Part shown: positions 1 through 5,473 of the stretch, piece after piece
How the letters are laid out: the number at the start of each line of letters is the position of its first letter
How positions within the stretch are numbered: position 1 is the first letter of the stretch
Assembly: GCA_029858545.1 (NCBI GenBank)
Contig: JAOUFA010000262.1
Span: 1 to 5,473 of the forward strand
DNA length: 5,473 bases
Direction of reading: 5' to 3'
DNA from: Betaproteobacteria bacterium
GTDB taxonomy: Bacteria; Pseudomonadota; Gammaproteobacteria; Burkholderiales; SG8-39
Program-made: the position numbers and the translations under genes
Notes under the pieces: generated by a model
Told to the model about the DNA's origin: nothing
Databases searched by the model: none
The model's input: only the letters and a program-made list of their open reading frames with translations

Positions 1-2148
1 GCGTTCGCCGATGCACCACGACGCGCGCCCGCCCGCCCCGTTCACCTCGGCGAGCAATTGCCCGAACTTCGGCGCCGGCTGCGGCGGGGAAAACAGGTAG
101 CCCTGCATCAGCGGCGGCCCGAGACCGGCAAGAAAGGTCATTTGCGCGTCGGTTTCGACGCCCTCGGCCACCACGCCCAGATTGAGGCTGCGCGCCAGAC
201 CGGCGATCGCCGAGACGATCGCCTCGTCGTCGGGGTCGACCGCGATGTCCTTCACGAACGATCGGTCGATCTTGAGCGTATCGATCGGCAGGCGCTTGAG
301 ATACGCCAGCGACGAGTAACCGGTGCCGAAGTCGTCGATCGCGAACCGCACTCCCAGTTCGCGCACGCTGTTCAGCGTGCGCAGCGTGCGGTCCACCGAC
401 TCCATCACGACGCTCTCGGTGATCTCGAGTTGCAGACAGTGCGGGGCGAGTCGCACCGCCTCCAGCGCGGCGCGCACGGAATCGCCCAGATCGCGCTGCC
501 GGAACTGGCGCGCCGAGATGTTCACCGCCACGTACAGCGACTCGCCGGACGACCGGTTCCACTCGTTCGCCTGCCGGCAGGCGGTGCGCAGCGCCCATTC
601 TCCCATCGGCACGATCAGACCGCTTTCCTCGGCGAGCGGAATGAATTCCACCGGCGACACCATGCGCTCGCCGCGTTGCCAGCGCATCAGCGCCTCGGCG
701 CCGACGATTCTGCCGCGGGCGGTATCGACGATGGGCTGGTAGTAGAGCCGCAATTCGTCGCGTTCGATGGCCTTGCGCAAATCGGCCTCGAGACGGAAGC
801 GCTCGAGCGCATGCGAATCGATCGACGGCGCGTACGCAAGATGGCCGTCGCGGCCCTGCGCCTTGACCTGGTACATCGCCGCGTCGGCGCGCATCAGCAG
901 GGTCTCGATGTTGCGCCCGTCGTCGGGATACACCGCCATGCCGATGCTCGCGCTCACCCAGAACTCGTGGCCGCGCAGCGTGAACGGCGTGCGAAGCGCC
1001 GCAAGAATGCGCTCGGCGACCGTATGCGCGTCGTCCTTGTGCCGCATGCGCGCGAGCAGCACGGTGAATTCGTCGCCGCCCAGGCGCGCGACCTGCGAGG
1101 TGGCCTGCGTGGCCTCCTCGCCGGGCGCGCCGCGCGTGAGCGCATCGCCGCCGCGCAGACAGGTGCTGATGCGGGTCGCCACCTCGCGCAGCAGCAGGTC
1201 GCCGGTTTCGTGCCCGAGCGAGTCATTCACCGTCTTGAAGCGATCGAGGTCGATGAACAGCACCGCGACCGCGCGGCCGGTGCGCTCCGCCTCGGCGAGC
1301 GCCGCGGCGAAACGCTCGCGAAACAGGTTGCGGTTGGCGAGCCCCGTGAGACTGTCGTAATTCGCCAGTTGGCGCATCCGCTCTTCGGCCAGCCGTCGTT
1401 CGGTGACATCCTGAACCGTACCGTGAATCGCGATCACGCGACCATCGCTACGCTCGGCTTCGGCCTCGATTTGCAGATAGCGCAACGCAGCGCCCTCGGA
1501 CTGCTGGGCATATTCGCCGCGAAACGCCCCCGCTTCGAAGGCGGCAAGCGCCTTCCCTACCAGCTCGGCGGCGTCGATGCCGGCCAGTCGCTCGGCGAAC
1601 TGCGACTCGTGCACCACCGGTACCTGCCCGGCAAGGCCGAGAATGCGCAGGCACTCTTCCGAACAGAATACCGATTGCCCCGGCAGGTTCCACTCCCAGC
1701 TTCCCAGCCGCGCGATGCGCTGCGCCTGCGCGAGCTTGCCGCGGCTCTTCAGCAATTCGGTCTGGGTACGGCTCGCGCGCAGGATGTATCGGACGCGCTC
1801 GGTGAGCAGCGTCATGCGCGCGGACTTGATGAAGAAGTCGCTCGCTCCCGATTCGTAGGCATGCGCCACCGAGGCCTCGTCATCGAGCGAAGTGAGCATC
1901 AGCACCGGCAACTGCGCGGCCGCCGGGATCTCGCGCATCCTGCGACAGACTTCGAAGCCGTCCAGTTCGGGCATCATCGCGTCGAGCAGCACCAGATCGG
2001 GCGTGTGCCGCTTCACCGACTCGAGCGCCTCGAGCCCTCCCGGCGCCTCCTCGACCTCGATGCCACGGTGCTCGAGCGCGCGACGGATCAGCTTGCGCAC
2101 CATGCCGTCGTCGTCGACGATCAGCACGCGATTGCCGGATTGGCTCAT
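1..2148 (-). CDS. Response regulator with REC-PAS-GGDEF-EAL domains (putative bifunctional c-di-GMP cyclase/phosphodiesterase); 3' end cut by window edge
   Basis: This cytoplasmic regulator is open for 716 codons to the left edge, with no stop in the window. Domains in order: receiver 7-118, with acidic pocket D12/D13/D14, phosphoacceptor D56 (VLLDAMMP), T86 and K108; PAS/PAC about 140-252 (RIARLGSWEW to GTVQDVTERR); GGDEF about 260-435, with FIDLD (298-302), GGDEF at 357-361 and an RGGD candidate inhibitory site at 332-335; EAL about 457-700. The EAL active site looks complete: E485 of EAL, N543, E575, D605-D606 of DDFGTGYSSL, K626, E662, and Q682 of the closing MQGYLFSPP. Both cyclic di-GMP synthesis and hydrolysis are therefore possible, with phosphorylation and a PAS signal as inputs; in many such hybrids one activity dominates. 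Residue 109, after the receiver lysine, is Ser rather than the usual Pro. Only a short tail after the EAL domain appears to be missing. Its cognate kinase is not in the window. It follows the HDOD gene by 21 nt. Confidence 0.96.
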   Translation of the reverse strand, partial: MSQSGNRVLIVDDDGMVRKLIRRALEHRGIEVEEAPGGLEALESVKRHTPDLVLLDAMMPELDGFEVCRRMREIPAAAQLPVLMLTSLDDEASVAHAYESGASDFFIKSARMTLLTERVRYILRASRTQTELLKSRGKLAQAQRIARLGSWEWNLPGQSVFCSEECLRILGLAGQVPVVHESQFAERLAGIDAAELVGKALAAFEAGAFRGEYAQQSEGAALRYLQIEAEAERSDGRVIAIHGTVQDVTERRLAEERMRQLANYDSLTGLANRNLFRERFAAALAEAERTGRAVAVLFIDLDRFKTVNDSLGHETGDLLLREVATRISTCLRGGDALTRGAPGEEATQATSQVARLGGDEFTVLLARMRHKDDAHTVAERILAALRTPFTLRGHEFWVSASIGMAVYPDDGRNIETLLMRADAAMYQVKAQGRDGHLAYAPSIDSHALERFRLEADLRKAIERDELRLYYQPIVDTARGRIVGAEALMRWQRGERMVSPVEFIPLAEESGLIVPMGEWALRTACRQANEWNRSSGESLYVAVNISARQFRQRDLGDSVRAALEAVRLAPHCLQLEITESVVMESVDRTLRTLNSVRELGVRFAIDDFGTGYSSLAYLKRLPIDTLKIDRSFVKDIAVDPDDEAIVSAIAGLARSLNLGVVAEGVETDAQMTFLAGLGPPLMQGYLFSPPQPAPKFGQLLAEVNGAGGRASWCIGER

Positions 2149-2169
2149 CGGGCGGCGCCTCGCCACGCC
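2149..2169 (-). promoter_or_regulatory. Ribosome binding site of the response-regulator gene, in-frame 21-nt gap
   Basis: The coding-strand gap contains GAGG at 2161-2158, 9 nt before the ATG at 2148, which supports that start. The gap is exactly seven sense codons long and in the same frame as both flanking genes. It also contains an in-frame GTG (2166-2164) that could serve as an alternative start six codons earlier, but the Shine-Dalgarno position favours the ATG. Confidence 0.55.
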
Positions 2170-3042
2170 TCAGCGCGACTTGCCTTGCTCGATCGAGGCG
2201 ACGATTTCCTCGAACCTTGATAGCGACAGACCCAGCGCGTTGAGCACCGCGGCACCGCCGTGCACCCATTCGCGCGCCGCCTTGCCGCCCTGACGGCGCA
2301 CGGAGATATGTTCCGCGGCGAGCGCGATCGCCCCGAGCGGCCCGCTGCCGGCATTCGCCCCGACCGAAACGGATGCGCCGGTCCCGCGTCGCGGCCACAG
2401 ACCATACTCGTGATGATTCTGCACCGCCTCGCACAGCGAATCGGCGAGAAACCAGCTGCTCGCGAGCGAATAGCCGATGCCTGCATGGGTGACGCCATAA
2501 CGCTCTGCCTCGATCGCGGTGACGATGTCGCCCGGTCCGAGCGCCTTGCCGGTCAGGATGGCGTCGTAATCCTTGAAGTGCGCGGCGAGCACCGGCATGC
2601 CGCAGTCGCGGAACAGTCCAAAGGTGTATGCGACATCGGTATCGACACCGCCGAGCTTCCCGGCAAATTCCGCGCTCAACGCCGCGACGCGGCTCGAACT
2701 GTCCCAGAACCCCTCCATCGCCGCGCTGTTGGAATGCGGGAAAGCCTGCCTGAGCAGCAGTCCGGTGACCAGATTCGCGACTTTCTCGAGCCCGAGCAGC
2801 GCGAGCGCCTGCTGGATGGTGGTTGCCTTGGTACGCAACCCGTAGAACGGGGAATTCACCGTTTTCAGCAGGCTCGCCGAGAGCCCCACGTCGCCGCTGA
2901 TCAGCTCGCCGACGCGGCGGAAATCAGGCTCGTCATGGCGCATCTCGCGCACCAGGTTGGTGAGGATCGTCGGGCAGGGCGGAATGCCGATGTCCTTGAC
3001 GATTCGTTCTGCTTCGCTGTCGAGTGTCGCGGTGCTGGTCAT
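2170..3042 (-). CDS. HDOD-domain signalling protein (degenerate HD fold)
   Basis: This 290-residue cytoplasmic protein is a single HDOD (HD-related output) domain with a short C-terminal extension. The family signature is clear: IPPCPTILTNLVREM (20-34), ISGDVGLSASLLKTVNSPFY (48-67), TIQQALALLGLEKVANLV (75-92) and the second half around VAYTFGLFRDCGMPVLAAHF (137-156), ending with an AVQNHHEYG segment (206-214). Where a true HD hydrolase has His-Asp, this protein has Arg145-Asp146, and the preceding helix has a Ser run (115-117) where a metal-binding His would be expected. A phosphohydrolase activity is therefore unlikely, as in the HDOD family generally. Residues 218-237 are Gly/Ala/Ser-rich and look like a linker before a final helical segment (238-290). 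No signal peptide or membrane helix is seen. HDOD domains often occur with receiver or GGDEF domains and are thought to act as scaffolds; some are linked to motility control. The position between flgL and a response regulator suggests partnership with the latter, but the exact role is unknown. Confidence 0.94.
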   Translation of the reverse strand: MTSTATLDSEAERIVKDIGIPPCPTILTNLVREMRHDEPDFRRVGELISGDVGLSASLLKTVNSPFYGLRTKATTIQQALALLGLEKVANLVTGLLLRQAFPHSNSAAMEGFWDSSSRVAALSAEFAGKLGGVDTDVAYTFGLFRDCGMPVLAAHFKDYDAILTGKALGPGDIVTAIEAERYGVTHAGIGYSLASSWFLADSLCEAVQNHHEYGLWPRRGTGASVSVGANAGSGPLGAIALAAEHISVRRQGGKAAREWVHGGAAVLNALGLSLSRFEEIVASIEQGKSR

Positions 3043-3061
3043 GGTTCCATCCTATGTATGG
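3043..3061 (-). promoter_or_regulatory. Ribosome binding site of the HDOD gene in the flgL-HDOD gap
   Basis: The coding-strand gap reads CCATACATAGGATGGAACC. AGGA (3053-3050) lies 7 nt before the ATG at 3042 and supports that start. The gap has no room for an independent promoter, though one inside flgL cannot be excluded by eye. Confidence 0.65.
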
Positions 3062-4276
3062 TCAGAGTGCATCAAACAGGCTGCGCCCCATCACGCGCAC
3101 GAAAGTCTTCTGCGCGGCGTCGAGCGAAGTCTGCTGGCGCGTCAGGTCGCTTATCGCGCGCGCGTAATCGAGATCGCGCAGTCCCGAGAGTTCGCCCTGC
3201 AGGGCCAGATCGATGTTCGCCGCGCTCGCGCCCAGTTGGTCGAGTTCCTTCAGAGCCGCGCCGGTTTCGGTGCGCGCGAGCATCACCTGCTCGAAGGCGC
3301 GATCGAGGCCGGTCAGCGCGGTGGCGATGCCCATTGTCAGCTGGGCGCGCGCCGCGCTGCTGCCGACCGGCGCATTGAGTTGCGCAATGAAGTCGTCGAG
3401 CGTGCCGAACACGCTGCGCCGGGTGCTCGGGGTGAGACTGAATCGATCGCCGTCGGCCGGCGCGCCGCGCACCGCGGCCTGCATGCCTGCCGCGCCGATC
3501 GCGGCGCCGCTCTGGTAGGCGTTGCCCGCCGATACGGTGCTCGCCGCGGTCACATCGACCACATCGTAGGTCGTGACGCCGGCGCTCACACGAAACACGA
3601 GGTCGTAGCGGTGGCCGTCTAGCGCCGCCGCGTTCGACACCTGGCCGACATCCACGATTGCGTCGCCCAGGTTGCCCGCAAAGGCGGAGGTGGCGAATAC
3701 GCCGTTGCCGGTGGCGACGCGCTCGAAGACGTCCGCGCCGTTCACCGTCACCGCGAGGCTGCGCGAATCGGCGACCTGCAATGCGCGGCGTCCGGTGTCG
3801 CCCTGAAACACCACCCCGGCGGCGGACTGCGAAAAAGGCGGCACGGTCTCCTGATAGCCGGCGAACAGGTAGCGACCGTCGGCGTCCTGCGTATTGGCGA
3901 GCGACAGCAGGTGATCGCGTCGCGTGCGCAGTTCGGCGGCAATGCTCGCACGCTCGCCGTCGCCGTACGCACCGTCACCGGCCTGGATCACCAGCGCGCG
4001 GATATCCTGCATCACCTGCGTGAGGTCGGACAGCGTGGCCTCCGTGTACGACAGGTTGTTGACCGCCGCGGTCTGGTTGGCGACATACTGGTCGTTGCGT
4101 GCCTTGCCGCTCGCGATCTCGAGCGCGCGCGCCGAGGCGAGCGGATCGTCGGAGGGCGTCACCAGCCGCGAGCCGGTGGCAATCTGCTGTTGCGTCCTGA
4201 GCATATCGACCTGTTGCCGCTGGATCGCGGCGATGCCGGCATCGTATGCCTGGGAGGTGCTGACGCGCAGAGTCAT
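3062..4276 (-). CDS. flgL: Flagellar hook-associated protein 3 FlgL (HAP3)
   Basis: FlgL is the second junction protein, lying between FlgK and the flagellin filament; it is exported and belongs to the flagellin superfamily. The 404-residue product starts MTLRVSTSQAYDAGIAAIQR, the usual FlgL/flagellin-like N-terminal helix, followed by the conserved QQQIATGSRLVTPSDDP stretch (about residues 29-45). The coiled D0/D1 N-terminal half runs to about residue 140 (DADGRYLFAGYQ). A beta-rich middle domain spans about residues 150-295 and includes GAPADGDRF (271-279). The C-terminal helices end MGRSLFDAL. It is longer than enterobacterial FlgL (about 317 residues), which I attribute to the enlarged middle domain. 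The start is set by ATG with GAAAGG 6 nt upstream. It sits directly after flgK, which distinguishes it from a flagellin gene. The stop is TGA, 19 nt before the HDOD gene. Confidence 0.97.
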   Translation of the reverse strand: MTLRVSTSQAYDAGIAAIQRQQVDMLRTQQQIATGSRLVTPSDDPLASARALEIASGKARNDQYVANQTAAVNNLSYTEATLSDLTQVMQDIRALVIQAGDGAYGDGERASIAAELRTRRDHLLSLANTQDADGRYLFAGYQETVPPFSQSAAGVVFQGDTGRRALQVADSRSLAVTVNGADVFERVATGNGVFATSAFAGNLGDAIVDVGQVSNAAALDGHRYDLVFRVSAGVTTYDVVDVTAASTVSAGNAYQSGAAIGAAGMQAAVRGAPADGDRFSLTPSTRRSVFGTLDDFIAQLNAPVGSSAARAQLTMGIATALTGLDRAFEQVMLARTETGAALKELDQLGASAANIDLALQGELSGLRDLDYARAISDLTRQQTSLDAAQKTFVRVMGRSLFDAL

Positions 4277-4288
4277 GAAGTGCCTTTC
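4277..4288 (-). promoter_or_regulatory. Ribosome binding site of flgL in the flgK-flgL gap
   Basis: The whole 12-nt gap reads GAAAGGCACTTC on the coding strand. GAAAGG is a good Shine-Dalgarno match, 6 nt before the flgL ATG. The gap is too short for a promoter, so flgL must be translated from the flgK transcript, probably with coupling. Confidence 0.75.
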
Positions 4289-5473
4289 TCAGCGGAAGAG
4301 GGTGAGGATCTCGTCGAACAGCGAGTTCGCCACGGTGATCACCTTGCTCGATGCCTGATAGGCCTGCTGGTAACGCAGCAGGTTGGCGGCTTCCTCGTCG
4401 AGGTTGACCCCCGATACCGACGCAAGCGACTGGTTCGCCTGCTCGAGCATCAGGTCTTGCGCGCGGCTGGTCAGATCGACCGCGCGCTCGCGCGCGCCGA
4501 TTCCGGAGACGAGCTGCGCGTATCCGTTCGTGTAGGAAGCGCCCTGCACGCGCGTCGCGGTGGCGAGTCCGCCAAGCCTCAGCGCGTTGCCGTTGTCGCC
4601 GACGCCGCCCGCATTCGGAGTGACCGTGAAGCGGTCCCCCGCCCTGGGCGTTCCCTGGATCGCGAGCGACCAGCCGTTGAACGCGATCGCCGCGCCCGGC
4701 ACATACGCCAGGCCGCCCGGACTTCCGGTACCCGCGCCGCTCACGTCGAAACTCGCCGCGCCGGTGAAGGTGATCGTCACCGGCGCGAGCAGGTTCGGAT
4801 CGAGCGATTGCACGACCAGTCCGCTCGCCCCCGCATCGCCCATGTTGGCCGTCGCGACCTCCACGCGCACCGGCAGCGCCGCGGCGATCTGGTTCGCGTT
4901 GGCAAGCGTCACCGCGATCGAAGTCGCCGCGCCACGCGTCGCCTGCACGAGGAAACTGTCTCCCGCCGCGGGCGTGCCGCTTTGCGAAACGGTGATGCCG
5001 TCGAAGGTCTGCGGCAGGCTCGCGTAGGTGTTCTGCGTGTTGTCCGAAAGACGCGTGACGATGAAATCCGCGCCGTCGTAGAGAACGTTGTAATCGCTCG
5101 CGGCGAGCGCGCTGGTATCGACCACCGCCGCCGAAAGGTTCGCGGATCCGGTATTGGTGGAGGCGGCACCGACGCGCGGCGTACCGACGGCGAACAGATC
5201 CTGCCCGGGTGCGCCGTTCAGATCCTGCCCCAGACGGTGCTGCGCATTGACATCGCCGGCGACGGCGAGCGCCAGGCGACCGATCGAGTTCTGCGCTTCG
5301 GAGAGCGCCTCGTCGCGAAATGCGAGCAGACCGCCCAGTTCGCCGCCGACGATCTCGCCCGCCCTGAATACGCGCGCGGCGGCGCCGGCTCCGGCGCCGA
5401 CCACGATCGAGGACGCGTCCGCCGGATCGCCACCCGCAGTCAGATCCTGCGTCGTGCTGCCGACCACCAGCGC
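4289..5473 (-). CDS. flgK: Flagellar hook-associated protein 1 FlgK (HAP1), C-terminal part; 5' end lies outside the window
   Basis: FlgK is a secreted structural protein that forms the first ring of the hook-filament junction, exported by the flagellar type III system. The window holds the last 394 residues, in frame to the right edge; complete homologues are usually about 550-650 residues, so the N-terminal part is missing. Counting from the edge, residues 44-70 (GGELGGLLAFRDEALSEAQN...) are the conserved central helix. Residues about 115-300 are beta-rich inserts with two related modules, GTPAAGDSF (166-174) and GTPRAGDRF (274-282). Residues 310-394 are the helical D1/D0 end, closing with the diagnostic SGVNLDEEAANLLRYQQAYQ and a final LFDEILTLFR. 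The stop is TGA, and flgL starts 12 nt downstream. A Gly/Ala-rich run near residues 26-33 is low complexity. Identity is secure from the C-terminal signature and the adjacent flgL; the true start cannot be seen. Confidence 0.96.
   Translation of the reverse strand, partial: ALVVGSTTQDLTAGGDPADASSIVVGAGAGAAARVFRAGEIVGGELGGLLAFRDEALSEAQNSIGRLALAVAGDVNAQHRLGQDLNGAPGQDLFAVGTPRVGAASTNTGSANLSAAVVDTSALAASDYNVLYDGADFIVTRLSDNTQNTYASLPQTFDGITVSQSGTPAAGDSFLVQATRGAATSIAVTLANANQIAAALPVRVEVATANMGDAGASGLVVQSLDPNLLAPVTITFTGAASFDVSGAGTGSPGGLAYVPGAAIAFNGWSLAIQGTPRAGDRFTVTPNAGGVGDNGNALRLGGLATATRVQGASYTNGYAQLVSGIGARERAVDLTSRAQDLMLEQANQSLASVSGVNLDEEAANLLRYQQAYQASSKVITVANSLFDEILTLFR

Noticed and set aside
2149..2169. 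Possible separate promoter or terminator between the HDOD and regulator genes.
   Set aside because: The gap is 21 nt and holds only a Shine-Dalgarno-like GAGG; no -35/-10 pair or stem plus T-run fits.
58..2220. A 720-codon plus-strand ORF across the left part of the window.
   Set aside because: It lies in exact codon register opposite the response-regulator gene and the end of the HDOD gene. With G/C-biased third positions on the real strand, antisense codons rarely begin with T, so stops are suppressed. Its product is rich in Arg, His and Gln with no recognisable domain, while the minus strand encodes full REC, PAS, GGDEF and EAL motifs.
2260..3378. A 372-codon plus-strand ORF opposite the HDOD gene and the end of flgL.
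   Set aside because: Same register-opposite shadow effect. The minus-strand products are clear HDOD and FlgL proteins; this one has an Arg-rich, low-complexity end and no domain.
3062..4276. Possible flagellin (fliC) rather than flgL.
   Set aside because: The flagellin-like N- and C-terminal helices are shared, but the gene directly follows flgK and has the FlgL-type RVSTSQ start and FDAL end.
5381..5398. Near-perfect inverted repeat GGCGCCGG-CT-CCGGCGCC, possible hairpin or protein site.
   Set aside because: It lies inside flgK and encodes part of a Gly-Ala run; the 2-nt loop and lack of a T-tract argue against a terminator. Codon bias for GGC/GCC explains it.

Overview
The window reads as a high-GC proteobacterial chromosome, most likely a betaproteobacterium (Burkholderiales or Rhodocyclales-like). 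This inference rests on strong G/C third-position bias, the style of the hook-filament junction proteins (an enlarged FlgL and an FlgK with repeated beta-rich inserts) and the gene set. No tRNA, rRNA, mobile element, CRISPR array or origin is visible.

All four genes lie on the minus strand and read from the right edge to the left. They are flgK (3' part only, cut by the right edge), flgL (complete), an HDOD-domain protein (complete), and a large response regulator with REC-PAS-GGDEF-EAL domains whose last residues are cut by the left edge. Gaps between them are only 12, 19 and 21 nt. Each gap carries a Shine-Dalgarno-like sequence, and none has room for a promoter and terminator pair. The four genes are therefore probably the distal part of one flagellar operon. 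No stretch over 300 bases lacks a gene.

FlgK and FlgL together form the junction between hook and filament. The two downstream genes are signalling proteins. The HDOD protein lacks the metal-binding residues of true HD phosphohydrolases. The response regulator keeps an intact phosphoacceptor, an intact GGDEF active site and an intact EAL active site, so it could both make and break cyclic di-GMP. Placing these genes right behind flgKL suggests that late flagellar assembly is co-expressed with a switch between motility and surface attachment; that link is inferred from position only.

The most notable details are these. A single TGA and seven sense codons separate the HDOD and response-regulator genes, which share a reading frame. 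There is a spacer of about 16 residues between the RxxD motif and GGDEF. A GxPxxGDxF beta module occurs twice in FlgK and once in FlgL. Long plus-strand ORFs across the left half are antisense shadows. Overall this looks like a conventional flagellar/c-di-GMP locus; I see no clear sign of a wholly new system.
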